From: Paenirhizobium selenitireducens ATCC BAA-1503
GTDB taxonomy: Bacteria; Pseudomonadota; Alphaproteobacteria; Rhizobiales; Rhizobiaceae
Assembly (NCBI RefSeq): GCF_000518785.1
Contig: NZ_JAEG01000006.1
Span: 62,001-126,000 of the forward strand
Reading direction: 5' to 3'
Length of the DNA stretch: 64,000 nucleotides
Part shown: one piece after another, positions 47,093-58,251 of the stretch
Position numbering within the stretch: the first letter of the stretch is position 1
Layout: each line of letters starts with the position of its first letter
Position numbers and translations under genes: made by a program
The notes under the pieces: model-generated
Seen by the model: the letters and a program-made list of their open reading frames with translations, nothing else
What the model was told of the DNA's origin: nothing
Databases searched by the model: none

Positions 47093-47482
47093 TCAGAGGC
47101 TGGCGGTCTCCCTGCGCCCGAACAGCAACAGATTGCCGTGAGGGTCCCGGACATAGAAGCGGGCGATGTTTTCCTCGCCGTCCTCGTCCTCGACCCGCAC
47201 CAGGCCGTCCACTCGGCGCGCCAGGAACTCTTCGTAAAGCGGCGTCAGGGAATCGCTGCGGATGAAGACCGAGCTGTTGACGGCCATGTGCGGGTCGTCG
47301 CAGCTCCAGAAGTGCAGGACCATGCGGCCCCGTCTCAGCACGAGGTATTCGTCACAGGCGGCCGGCTGCTGTTCGAAGCCGAGCGCATCGACATAAAAGT
47401 CACGGGTCTGGGAGAAGTTGAGCGACGGAAGGATCGGCGTGACGTCGACGCCACCAAGATCCACGGGGTTGATCGCGTTCAT
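47093..47482 (-). CDS. VOC-superfamily (glyoxalase/bleomycin-resistance-like) protein
   Basis: 129 residues from ATG 47480-47482, with AAGGACGG upstream. Two beta-alpha-beta-beta-beta modules: VTPILPSLNFSQTRDFYVDALGFEQQP and FIRSDSLTPLYEEFLAR...ARFYVRDPHGNLLLFG. The RDPHGNLLLFGRRE ending is typical of the bleomycin-resistance type. The family includes antibiotic-binding proteins, dioxygenases and isomerases; specificity is not apparent. The reverse-strand DUF2325 operon precedes it. Confidence 0.85.
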   Translation of the reverse strand: MNAINPVDLGGVDVTPILPSLNFSQTRDFYVDALGFEQQPAACDEYLVLRRGRMVLHFWSCDDPHMAVNSSVFIRSDSLTPLYEEFLARRVDGLVRVEDEDGEENIARFYVRDPHGNLLLFGRRETASL

Positions 47483-47526
47483 GCAGTCCGTCCTTGAAAG
47501 GTCCTGCGCCGCTGCTAACCTCGGGG

Positions 47527-47793
47527 CTACCCATTCTTGCGTAAGGCATTCCGCTGCCATTTCGGTGCAGGAAAGTTGATGATTTTGGCATCGCCATACG
47601 GCAACCTGCAAGAGATGGGTGTGGGGGGCCGCTGATGCAAGCCCGGCAGGGGTAGGATTTCTGCCGTGTGTTGCCGAACGGCACTAACGTCCGCGAACCG
47701 CTCGTGCAGGGCCGGCACCAGGCCCTCGCAATTGTGCTCCGCCAGCTTGTGCAGGCCGATCAGCAGCGTGGGGTCGAAATCATCGTCGGTCAT
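47527..47793 (-). CDS. Uncharacterised 88-residue protein
   Basis: Opens MTDDDFDPTLLIGLHKLAEHNCEGLVPALHERF, an amphipathic helical segment, followed by a Pro-rich, probably disordered tail with AKIINFPAPKWQRN. Its start overlaps the DUF2325 gene stop by 4 bp, which supports it as a real coupled gene. I do not recognise the family. Confidence 0.6.
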   Translation of the reverse strand: MTDDDFDPTLLIGLHKLAEHNCEGLVPALHERFADVSAVRQHTAEILPLPGLHQRPPTPISCRLPYGDAKIINFPAPKWQRNALRKNG

Positions 47794-48197
47794 GAATTGT
47801 CGTTCCTTTCATTCAGGGTCTGCAAAGCCCGCTCCAGGCTGGACTTCGAACCATTGCGCAGGGGAATGAAGGTCTTGCCGAATTTCTTGCAGCCGCTCTT
47901 CACCCTCAGACACGCGTCATGGCTGATACAGTCGATGGGGCAGAAGACGCAGTCGACCGAAGGCAGCACGGTATCGATGCGCGACACCGCTTCTCTCAAT
48001 CCGCCATCGTGGTGAATGAGTTCCGCGCCGTGATTGCTGGCGATCTGGCGCAGATGTGCGACCTGGCAATCGCGTCCCCCGACATAGAGGAAGCTGCGGA
48101 CGCTGAGCGCGGCCTTCGCAGCCGGCGCATTGGCAGCACCCTGCTCCGCCTTGGCCGCCAGCTTTTGCGCCGCCTGCTTCTTGCCCTTTTTCGCCAT
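47790..48197 (-). CDS. DUF2325-family protein
   Basis: 135 residues from ATG 48195-48197, with GAGG seven bases before. A Lys/Ala-rich N-terminal tail (about 30 residues) precedes the DUF2325 core: SFLYVGGRDCQVAHLRQIASNHGAELIHHDGG, VLPSVDCVFCPIDCISHDACLRVKSGCKKFGKTFIPLRNGSKSSLERAL. Four clustered Cys residues (CVFCPIDCISHDAC) could bind metal. The family's role is unknown. First gene of a two-gene operon. Confidence 0.8.
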   Translation of the reverse strand: MAKKGKKQAAQKLAAKAEQGAANAPAAKAALSVRSFLYVGGRDCQVAHLRQIASNHGAELIHHDGGLREAVSRIDTVLPSVDCVFCPIDCISHDACLRVKSGCKKFGKTFIPLRNGSKSSLERALQTLNERNDNS

Positions 48198-48329
48198 GTC
48201 CATTCCTCAACTCTCGCCGCCACTTGGGCACGGCTTTCCCGTCTTGTGAGTCCGGACCTTATTAAACTTGATTTTTGCAGTAAAGATTAAAACATGAGAA
48301 TTCGCATCATATTTTGACGCAAGACAAAT

Positions 48330-48356
48330 ACGGCCGGCTGCGAGGCAACCGGCCGT
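48330..48356 (-). terminator. Terminator of pobA
   Basis: ACGGCCGG / CCGGCCGT, an 8-bp stem with an 11-nt loop, 30 bp past the pobA stop on the reverse strand and followed there by a T-rich stretch (ATTTGTCTT). Confidence 0.75.
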
Positions 48357-48385
48357 GTCGTCTGGAGGGCTGGTATTCCCAGCGC

Positions 48386-50608
<2,223 letters not shown>

Positions 50609-50664
50609 TTTTTTTTCCTGAGTTAGCCTGTCGTCAATCGCACCATAAAAAAGAGGGAACTTCG

Positions 50665-52026
50665 ATGCGACGACTGGAACCGGGCCTGAAGGCCGGGCGG
50701 CTTGACGCTGCCGAATACGTGAAGAATTTCTCCGATCTTCATCCGCGTCTCGACGACCATGAAGCGCTGGTCGCCTCGGACCGCTGCTACTTCTGTCATG
50801 ACGCGCCGTGCATGACTGCCTGTCCCACCTCGATCGACATTCCGCTGTTCATCCGCCAGATCTCGACCGGCAATCCGATCGGCTCAGCCAAGACCATCTT
50901 CGACCAGAACATCCTCGGCGGCATGTGCGCCCGCGTCTGTCCGACCGAAACGCTGTGCGAGGAGGCCTGCGTCCGCAACACCGCGGAAGAGCGCCCGGTC
51001 GAGATCGGTCGGCTGCAGCGCTATGCGACCGACATCGCCATCGACCAGGGCCGCCAGTTCTACACGCCGGCCGCGGCGACCGACAAATCGGTGGCGGTCG
51101 TCGGCGCCGGCCCGGCCGGCCTTGCCTGCGCCCACCGGCTCGCCATGCACGGCCACCGCGTGACGATCTACGATCACCGCGAAAAGGCCGGCGGCCTCAA
51201 CGAATACGGTATCGCCGCCTACAAGACGACCAACGACTTCGCCCAGAAGGAAGTCGACTACATCCTGTCGCTTGGCAATATCGATGTGCTGGACGGCCAG
51301 ATGCTCGGCCGCGACTTCACCCTCGCCGACCTCCAGGCCAGGCATGACGCCGTCTTCCTCGGCACCGGCCTTGGCAAGGTCAACGCGCTGAACATTCCCG
51401 GCTCCCATGTCAACGGCGTGCTGGACGCGGTCGAGTTCATCGCCAACCTGCGCGAAGCCACCGACAAGGGCGACGTCCCGGTCGGACGCGACGTCGTCGT
51501 CATCGGTGGCGGCATGACCGCGATCGACGCCGCCGTGCAGGCGAAGCTGCTCGGGGCGGAAAACGTCACCATCTGCTACCGCCGCGGCAAGGAGCACATG
51601 AACGCTTCCGAGTTCGAGCAGAACCTCGCCGCCTCCAGGGGCGTGCACATCCGCCATTGGCTCCAGCCGAAGGAAGTGGCGCACCACCACGGCCACGTTT
51701 CGGCGATCACGCTGGAATACACCCATGTCGAGAATGGCATGATGAAGGGCACGGGCCACATTGCCGAGATCAAGGCGGATTTGATCCTCGTCGCCATCGG
51801 CCAGAAGCTCGACGCGCTCGGTGTTGAAAACCTGAGGCTGGAAGGCGGCAAGATCGCCATCGATGCGGAAGGCCGCACTTCGGTCTCCGGCGTGTGGGCC
51901 GGCGGCGACTGCGCGCTTGGCGGCCAGGACCTCACCGTTTCCGCCGTCGCCATGGGCCGCGATGCGGCCGAATCTATCAATCGTTCTCTCGCCGTCCAAA
52001 CGGCGGGAGCAAGTGCTGTCGCTTGA
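50665..52026 (+). CDS. preT: NAD-dependent dihydropyrimidine dehydrogenase subunit PreT
   Basis: 453 residues. N-terminal Fe-S region with cysteine groups CYFCHDAPCMTACP and CARVCPTETLCEEAC; then two dinucleotide-binding motifs, VAVVGAGPAGLACAHRLA (about residue 143) for FAD and VVVIGGGMTAIDAAVQAKLLG (about 275) for NAD, and a C-terminal VWAGGDCALGGQDLTVSAVAMGRDAA. With PreA it reduces uracil and thymine to dihydropyrimidines, the first step of the reductive pathway. AAGAGGGAA precedes ATG 50665. Confidence 0.95.
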   Translation: MRRLEPGLKAGRLDAAEYVKNFSDLHPRLDDHEALVASDRCYFCHDAPCMTACPTSIDIPLFIRQISTGNPIGSAKTIFDQNILGGMCARVCPTETLCEEACVRNTAEERPVEIGRLQRYATDIAIDQGRQFYTPAAATDKSVAVVGAGPAGLACAHRLAMHGHRVTIYDHREKAGGLNEYGIAAYKTTNDFAQKEVDYILSLGNIDVLDGQMLGRDFTLADLQARHDAVFLGTGLGKVNALNIPGSHVNGVLDAVEFIANLREATDKGDVPVGRDVVVIGGGMTAIDAAVQAKLLGAENVTICYRRGKEHMNASEFEQNLAASRGVHIRHWLQPKEVAHHHGHVSAITLEYTHVENGMMKGTGHIAEIKADLILVAIGQKLDALGVENLRLEGGKIAIDAEGRTSVSGVWAGGDCALGGQDLTVSAVAMGRDAAESINRSLAVQTAGASAVA

Positions 52027-52050
52027 CCCTGGCCCGAGAGGAACGAAACC

Positions 52051-53364
52051 ATGGCTGATCTTCGCAATAATTTCGTCGGCATCAAATCGCCGAACCCGTT
52101 CTGGCTCGCCTCGGCGCCGCCGACCGACAAGGCCTATAACGTCGAACGCGCCTTCAAGGCCGGATGGGGCGGCGTTGTGTGGAAGACGCTCGGCGAGGAA
52201 GGCCCGCCGGTCGTCAACGTCAACGGCCCGCGCTACGGCGCGATCTGGGGCGCCGACCGTCGCCTGCTCGGATTGAACAACATCGAACTCATCACCGACC
52301 GCCCGCTTCAGGTCAATCTTCAGGAAATGAAGATGGTCAAGAAGAACTGGCCGGATCGCGCCCTGATCGCCTCGATCATGGTGCCCTGCGAGGAACAGGC
52401 CTGGAAGGCCATCCTGCCGCTGGTGGAAGAGACAGGCGCCGACGGCATCGAGCTCAATTTCGGCTGTCCGCACGGCATGTCGGAGCGCGGCATGGGTGCC
52501 GCGGTCGGACAGGTGCCGGAATATATCGAAATGGTGGTGCGCTGGTGCAAGCAATACACCCGCATGCCGGTCATCACCAAGCTGACGCCGAACATCGCCG
52601 ACATCCGCAAGCCGGCCCGCGCCGCCAAGGCCGGCGGCACCGATGCCGTCTCGCTGATCAACACGATCAACTCGATCGTCTCGGTCGACCTCGACAATTT
52701 CGCTCCCAACCCGACCGTCGGCGGCAAGGGCACCCATGGCGGCTATTGCGGCCCGGCCGTCAAGCCGATCGCCCTCAACATGGTCGCCGAAATCGCCCGC
52801 GATCCGGAGACCTATGGCCTGCCGATTTCCGGCATCGGCGGTGTGACGACGTGGCGCGATGCGGCCGAATTCATGGTGCTCGGCGCCGGCAATGTGCAGG
52901 TCTGCACCGCCGCCATGACCTACGGCTTCAAGATCGTCGAGGAGATGATCACTGGCCTTAGTGACTGGATGGACGCCAAGGGCCACCGCAGTCTCGACGA
53001 CATCACCGGCCGCGCCGTGCCGAATGTCACCGACTGGCAGTATCTCAACCTCAACTACATCGCCAAGGCGCATATCGACCAGGACGCCTGCATCAAGTGC
53101 GGCCGCTGTCACATCGCCTGCGAGGACACCTCGCACCAGGCGATCACGGCCGAGGTCAACGGCCTGCGCCACTTCGAGGTGATGGAGGACGAATGCGTCG
53201 GCTGCAACCTTTGCGTCAATGTCTGTCCGGTCGAGAACTGCATCACCATGGTCGGCCTGGAGGCCGGAACGCTGGACCAGCGCACCGGAAAGCCGGTCGA
53301 TCCGAACTACGCCAACTGGACAACGCATCCAAACAATCCGATGGCAATGCAGGCCGCCGAATAA
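52051..53364 (+). CDS. preA: NAD-dependent dihydropyrimidine dehydrogenase subunit PreA
   Basis: 437 residues. TIM-barrel dihydroorotate-dehydrogenase-like part (LRNNFVGIKSPNPFWLASAPPTDKAYNVERAFKAGWGGVVWKT; ELNFGCPHGMSERGMGAAVGQ; VITKLTPNIADI; ISGIGGVTTWRDAAEFM), then two C-terminal 4Fe-4S clusters with CIKCGRCHIAC and CVGCNLCVNVCPVENC. It carries the FMN and pyrimidine site and works with PreT. It starts 24 bp after preT and is closed by the hairpin at 53389. Confidence 0.96.
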   Translation: MADLRNNFVGIKSPNPFWLASAPPTDKAYNVERAFKAGWGGVVWKTLGEEGPPVVNVNGPRYGAIWGADRRLLGLNNIELITDRPLQVNLQEMKMVKKNWPDRALIASIMVPCEEQAWKAILPLVEETGADGIELNFGCPHGMSERGMGAAVGQVPEYIEMVVRWCKQYTRMPVITKLTPNIADIRKPARAAKAGGTDAVSLINTINSIVSVDLDNFAPNPTVGGKGTHGGYCGPAVKPIALNMVAEIARDPETYGLPISGIGGVTTWRDAAEFMVLGAGNVQVCTAAMTYGFKIVEEMITGLSDWMDAKGHRSLDDITGRAVPNVTDWQYLNLNYIAKAHIDQDACIKCGRCHIACEDTSHQAITAEVNGLRHFEVMEDECVGCNLCVNVCPVENCITMVGLEAGTLDQRTGKPVDPNYANWTTHPNNPMAMQAAE

Positions 53365-53388
53365 CAAAATTATTTCCCCGAATGGATC

Positions 53389-53414
53389 AGGCCCCCGAAA
53401 GGGGGTCTTTTCTT
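53389..53414 (+). terminator. Rho-independent terminator of preTA
   Basis: AGGCCCCC-GAAA-GGGGGTCTTTTCTT: a 7-bp stem (one G-T pair) with a GAAA tetraloop followed by a T-rich run, 24 bp past the preA stop. Confidence 0.85.
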
Positions 53415-53555
53415 CGGCTTTACTCGGATAGACCAGCAACCGGCCCGACCGGGCGAGATTTCAGCCAGGCGATTCAACAAATTTCAAGGGTTTCATGAAA
53501 ACCTCCTCATTTAGAGCAGGCAGAAACACAACCAAAGATTGTTACAGCCTGCTGA

Positions 53556-56255
53556 ATGGAGACCGAAGGCATGGGCAGGGGCAGCGGGAGAAGAGGTTGG
53601 GGTGCGCTGAGCGCGGCTCTCCAGTATTATATTCCCGCCGTCATCGTCGTTGCCGCCGTGGCGATCGCGCTTCTCTATGCCGACCATCAGAAGAACCGCC
53701 TGCATCAGGAAAACCTGCGCAACGGGGTCGCCGAGCAATTGGGGCTCATTCGCGCACGTCTGGAGGGCGGCATCAACGCCAATATCCAGCTGGTGCAGGG
53801 CATGGTCGCCGTCATCGAGACGGAACCGAAGATAGACCAGACACGTTTTTCCGCCCTGGCGCGCCGAATTTTCGACACGCCCCACCAGCTCCGCAATCTG
53901 GCCGCCGCACCCGATCTCGTCATTCGGATGGCCTATCCGCTCACCGGCAATGAACGGCTGATCGGCTTCGACTATCGCACCAGCGAAGCGCAGCGGAAGG
54001 CCGCGCTGCTGGTGCAGGAATCCGGCCGCCTCGTGGTGACCGGGCCGGTCGACCTGGTGCAGGGGGGCCGCGGCCTGATCGCCCGCTATCCGGTCGTCGT
54101 CGGGAAGAGCAAGGGCGGGCGCGACTTCTGGGGTCTGGTGGCCGCGGTCATCGACCTGGATAAGCTCTACGCCTATGGCGGCCTCGATGCGGACGGTCTC
54201 GGCATCGACGTTGCGATCGCAAGCAGGATCAAGGACGGCAAGCTCGGCAAGCCCTTCTACGGCGACCCGGCGATCTTCGAAGACAGCCCGGTCGGCATGC
54301 CGATCAATTTCGGCAATGAGAGCTGGGAAATCGTCGCGACGCCCAAGGGCGGCTGGAGCCAGCCGGCGCCGGATCTGTGGGTCTCGCGCTTCCTGATGAT
54401 CCTGGTCGGCACCATGATCGTCGCACCCGTGGCCTGGATCGCTCGGCTGCTGAGCGAGCGGCAAGCCAATATCGCCGCCCTTCGCCAGCGCGAGGAAGAG
54501 CTGCGCGCCATCTCCCATCGCCTGGAAATCGCGCTGGAAGCCTCGCGCATCGGCGTCTGGGAACTCGACATCGGCAGCGGCCAGCTGCATTGGGATGCAC
54601 GCATGCGGCAGCTCTACAGTGTCGAGAGAGATGGCGTATACACCTACGAGACATGGCGCAACGCACTGCATCCTGACGACCTCGAGGAAGCTGAGCGGGT
54701 CTTCGCCAGGGCCCTCGAATCCGGCAAGGACTACGTCACCGAGTTCCGTGTCATGGCGGCAAACGGCGAGGTGCGCCATATACGCGCCTTCGGCACGACC
54801 TATCGCGACAGCCATTTCCGCAAAAAGCTGGTTGGCGTCAACTGGAACGTCACCGCCGATGTCCGGCTGCAGCAGGAACTGCGCGAGGCCAAGCTGCAGG
54901 CGGAGTTGCAGAACCTGGAGCTAGAGGAAGCCCGCCAGCACATGGAGCACAATTCGCTGCATGATGCGCTGACCAACCTGCCCAACCGCCGCTATCTCGA
55001 CCAGCATCTGATGCGGCTCGACGCAGAGACTGCGACGAAAGCCAGCGCAACCGTGCTGCATATCGATCTCGACCGCTTCAAGGACATCAACGACACGCTT
55101 GGCCATGGTGCCGGGGACGCCATCCTGCGCCATGTCGCGGGCAAACTCAGCGAAAATACACGCTTCGAGGACTTCGTCGCCCGCATCGGCGGCGACGAAT
55201 TCGTCGTCGTCTGCGCCGACACCATGACCGACAGCGAATATGGCGACCTTGCCCGCCGACTGATAGATGCCGTCAACACCCCGATCACCTATGCCGGGCA
55301 CGAATGCCGCGTCGGCGCGTCGATCGGCATCGCCATGCGCGAGAAGGGCGACGTCCGGGCCGAGCAGCTGCTGGTCAATGCCGACATCGCCCTCTACGAG
55401 GCCAAGCGCCATGGCAGGAACCGCGTCGAGCGCTATACCGACCACCTGAAATCGCTGACGATCAATACCAAGAAGACCGCCGACGCCATTCTCCGCTCGC
55501 TGGAGCAGAACGACTTCATCGCCTATTTCCAACCGCAGTTCGACGCCAACACGCTGGAGATCAACGGCGTCGAGGCGCTCGCCCGATGGGACCATCCGGA
55601 TGAGGGAATCCTCGGCCCGGACCGCTTCCTGAAGATCGCCGAAAGCCTCAATGTCGTGTCGCAGATCGACGCGGCCATCCTCGACCAGGCACTCCTCCAG
55701 CGCACACGCTGGCTGGCCAACGATCTGGCCATCGGCAGGGTCTCGGTCAACATCTCCGCGCAGCGGCTGTTCGACGAGAGCCTGCTCCAGCGGCTGGACC
55801 AACTCGATCTCGTACCCGGCAGCCTGTCCTTCGAGCTTCTGGAATCCATCTCCTTCGACGACAAGGGCGCGGCCGTCACCAGCAGCATCGAACGCATCAA
55901 GGCCTACGGCATCGACATCGAGATCGACGATTTCGGCACCGGCTATGCCTCGATCCTCAGCCTCCTGAAGCTGTCGCCGCGCCGCCTGAAGATCGACCGC
56001 CAGCTGACGGCGCCGATCATCGCCTCCTCCGCCCAGCGCCGGCTCATCAGTTCGATCGTCGACATCGGTCGCTCGCTCGGCATCGAGATCGTCGCGGAAG
56101 GGGTCGAGACGATGAACCACGCCTCGATCCTGCGCGACCTTGGCTGCCAGACCCTGCAGGGTTATGCGCTGGCCCGGCCGATGGACGGCAACGCCTTCAT
56201 CGACTTTGCCCGTAACCGGTCCTGGCTGAAGCGGAAGACGGCGGAGGCCGTCTGA
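53556..56255 (+). CDS. Membrane CHASE-PAS-GGDEF-EAL c-di-GMP protein
   Basis: 899 residues. TM1 at about 22-42, a periplasmic CHASE-like domain (about 60-270: LEGGINANIQLVQGMVAVIETEP), TM2 near 285-305, a coiled linker, a PAS_3 domain (about 330-440), GGDEF 545-549 (RIGGDEFVVV) intact, then an EAL domain with EAL 673-675 and the DDFGTGYASI and VAEGVET motifs. Both catalytic signatures are complete, so synthesis and hydrolysis of c-di-GMP are both possible. It stands alone between the two pyrimidine gene groups with no visible link to them. Confidence 0.93.
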   Translation: METEGMGRGSGRRGWGALSAALQYYIPAVIVVAAVAIALLYADHQKNRLHQENLRNGVAEQLGLIRARLEGGINANIQLVQGMVAVIETEPKIDQTRFSALARRIFDTPHQLRNLAAAPDLVIRMAYPLTGNERLIGFDYRTSEAQRKAALLVQESGRLVVTGPVDLVQGGRGLIARYPVVVGKSKGGRDFWGLVAAVIDLDKLYAYGGLDADGLGIDVAIASRIKDGKLGKPFYGDPAIFEDSPVGMPINFGNESWEIVATPKGGWSQPAPDLWVSRFLMILVGTMIVAPVAWIARLLSERQANIAALRQREEELRAISHRLEIALEASRIGVWELDIGSGQLHWDARMRQLYSVERDGVYTYETWRNALHPDDLEEAERVFARALESGKDYVTEFRVMAANGEVRHIRAFGTTYRDSHFRKKLVGVNWNVTADVRLQQELREAKLQAELQNLELEEARQHMEHNSLHDALTNLPNRRYLDQHLMRLDAETATKASATVLHIDLDRFKDINDTLGHGAGDAILRHVAGKLSENTRFEDFVARIGGDEFVVVCADTMTDSEYGDLARRLIDAVNTPITYAGHECRVGASIGIAMREKGDVRAEQLLVNADIALYEAKRHGRNRVERYTDHLKSLTINTKKTADAILRSLEQNDFIAYFQPQFDANTLEINGVEALARWDHPDEGILGPDRFLKIAESLNVVSQIDAAILDQALLQRTRWLANDLAIGRVSVNISAQRLFDESLLQRLDQLDLVPGSLSFELLESISFDDKGAAVTSSIERIKAYGIDIEIDDFGTGYASILSLLKLSPRRLKIDRQLTAPIIASSAQRRLISSIVDIGRSLGIEIVAEGVETMNHASILRDLGCQTLQGYALARPMDGNAFIDFARNRSWLKRKTAEAV

Positions 56256-56369
56256 CCCCCTCTCTTCCGTCTTGCTCCCGTCAAGGTGGCCTTTCCTTCG
56301 CCGTCGCCGCCGTGATAAGCAGGCGGCCCTCGGCCCCTTCCGGCCACGCTCAATCAGACCGAAGCCTCC

Positions 56370-57296
56370 GTGACCAAGCCAGATTCCGCCAGCGGCGGCC
56401 ACAATACCCATGCCATGGGACGGGAGAAGCTGAAGGCTCACCTCGCGGTGCTGTTGTTTTCCCTGCTCGTTTCCGGCTCTTTCTCCTTCGGCGGCATCGC
56501 CACCCGGTTGATCGACCCGATCGCGCTGCAGGCGCTGCGCTATGCGCTGACGGTGGCGTTGATCGGCCTGCTCTGCCTGAAACTGGGTGTCTCTCTGGCG
56601 CTGCCGAGGAAGCCCTGGCGTTTCGGTGTGCTCGGCCTCTTGATGGCGGTCTACATGACGACCATGTTCATCGCCCTGCAATTCACCAAGCCGGTGGCGA
56701 CCGGAGCAATCTTCACGCTGATGCCGCTGCTGAGCGCCGTCTTCGCCTGGTTCCTGATGCGCCAGCACACCCGTCCGGGCGTGCTGGCCAGCCTGCTGAT
56801 CGCCGCGACCGGCGCCGTCTGGGTGATCTTTCGCGGCGATGTCGGCGCCCTCCTCGCCTTCGACATCGGCCGCGGCGAGATGATCTATTTCGTCGGCGTG
56901 CTCTGCCATGCCGCCTATGTGCCGCTGCTGCGGCTCTTCAACCGCAAGGAAGCGCCTCTCGCCTTCGTCTTCTGGGCGGCGGTCGCGACCTTCGGCTTCA
57001 TCCTCGTTCCGGCGGCGCCCCGCCTCGTCGCGGTGGACTTCCTGGCCCTGCCGTCAATCGTCTGGATCGCCGTTCTCTATCTCTCGGTCATCGCCACGGC
57101 CGTGACCTTCTTCCTCCTGCAATATGCCTCGATGCGCCTCCCGGCCCCCAAGGTTCTCGCCTACGGTTATCTGACACCGACCTTCATCATCGTCATCGAA
57201 GGGCTGATCGGCCACGGCTGGGCCTCCGCTCCCGTCTTCCTCGGGGCGCTGGTCACGGCCTGCGGCCTGCTGGTGATGGCACTGCTGCCGGACTGA
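56370..57296 (+). CDS. EamA/DMT-family transporter
   Basis: 308 residues from GTG 56370 (a later ATG at 56415 is possible). Ten transmembrane helices in two EamA repeats, beginning AHLAVLLFSLLVSGSFSFGGIATRL and, in the second half, MIYFVGVLCHAAYVPLLRLFNRKEAPLAFVF. Not close to the transporter at 28972. Its stop abuts that of the convergent TetR gene. It lies by pyrimidine genes and could export a product, but substrate is unknown. Confidence 0.87.
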   Translation: MTKPDSASGGHNTHAMGREKLKAHLAVLLFSLLVSGSFSFGGIATRLIDPIALQALRYALTVALIGLLCLKLGVSLALPRKPWRFGVLGLLMAVYMTTMFIALQFTKPVATGAIFTLMPLLSAVFAWFLMRQHTRPGVLASLLIAATGAVWVIFRGDVGALLAFDIGRGEMIYFVGVLCHAAYVPLLRLFNRKEAPLAFVFWAAVATFGFILVPAAPRLVAVDFLALPSIVWIAVLYLSVIATAVTFFLLQYASMRLPAPKVLAYGYLTPTFIIVIEGLIGHGWASAPVFLGALVTACGLLVMALLPD

Positions 57297-57953
57297 TCAG
57301 GCGCCGTCGGTCTTTTTTTTCGGAATGAGGCCGCGCACGAAGAGACCTTCCAGATAGCGCGCCGCATCCTCGAAGCGCGACGTGCTTCTCTCGCCCTCGC
57401 CGAGCACCGCCTGCACCTGCACGTCGAAATCGGCATAGTGCTGCGTGGTCGACCAGATCGAGAAGATCAGGTGATAGGGGTCGCAGTCATAGACCTTGCC
57501 GGCCCGGATCCAGGAACGGATGACCTCGACCTTCTCGTCGACCAGTTCCTTCAACTGCCCCTTCAGCATGTCCTCGATATGCGGCGCGCCCTGCAGGATC
57601 TCGTTGGCGAACAGCCGGCTCTCGCGCGGAAAATCGCGCGCCATCTCGAGCTTGCGACGGATGTAGGAGCGGATCTCCTCTTCCGGGTCGCCCTCGGCAT
57701 CGAAGGCCCTCAGCGGTTCGAGCCAGTTTTCCAGAACCCGGTCGATCAACGCCCGGTGCATGCCCTCCTTGGTGCGGAAATAATAGAGCAGGTTCGGCTT
57801 CGACATGCCGGCGACTTCGGCGATCTGGTCGATGGTCGAGCCGCGGAACCCCCTCAGCGAAAAGACGTCGAGCGCCGCTTCGAGGATGAGCTCCTCCTTC
57901 TCTTCCTGGATCCGCGTCCGCCTCTGTGTCTGTGCCGCTCTCGGTATCGCCAT
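57297..57953 (-). CDS. TetR-family regulator, RutR-like
   Basis: 218 residues from ATG 57951-57953; a TTG at 57980 is an in-frame alternative. The HTH (about 20-70: EELILEAALDVFSLRGFRGSTIDQIAEVAGMSKPNLLYYFRTKEGMHRALI) and the C-terminal YDCDPYHLIFSIWSTTQHYADFDVQVQAVLG closely resemble RutR, the uracil/thymine-binding repressor of pyrimidine genes; the WSTTQHYADF segment is the ligand-domain signature. Divergent from the N-carbamoyl-beta-alanine amidohydrolase gene, with an operator-like site between. Confidence 0.87.
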   Translation of the reverse strand: MAIPRAAQTQRRTRIQEEKEELILEAALDVFSLRGFRGSTIDQIAEVAGMSKPNLLYYFRTKEGMHRALIDRVLENWLEPLRAFDAEGDPEEEIRSYIRRKLEMARDFPRESRLFANEILQGAPHIEDMLKGQLKELVDEKVEVIRSWIRAGKVYDCDPYHLIFSIWSTTQHYADFDVQVQAVLGEGERSTSRFEDAARYLEGLFVRGLIPKKKTDGA

Positions 57954-58097
57954 GCGCTGCCCGCTCCGCCCCGCGACCAAGCCTAAAAGCTTGATCTTTC
58001 ACAATTTTACCCGTGCACCTTTTTCAGGCAGATGCCCGCTATTTTGTCGTGATTTTTCGCGTTTTCCGTCTTGAGTGCCGCGTCGGAAGTTGTAATG

Positions 58098-58113
58098 TTT
58101 ACCAGTCGGTCAA
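58098..58113. promoter_or_regulatory. Candidate RutR-like operator
   Basis: TTTACCAGTCGGTCAA matches the RutR consensus TTGACCA-NN-TGGTCAA at 12 of 14 positions. It lies between the divergent TetR and amidohydrolase genes, 139 bp before the latter's start. A site near preT has the same form. Confidence 0.72.
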
Positions 58114-58251
58114 ATTATTGGTCAGTTGTCAAATAAAGGCAACCGGCCATTTCGCCAGCCAGAGAAACAAAAAACATCGGCTGTCGACGACAAGGGGAAT
58201 TACGGGGCATGCGGTTTGCATGGCCCCTCGAAAACAGGTGAGGATACTGGC

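Noticed and set aside
50884..53439. An 851-codon open frame on the reverse strand
   Set aside because: Antisense to preT and preA; no recognisable motif, and the forward frames carry intact Fe-S and nucleotide-binding motifs.
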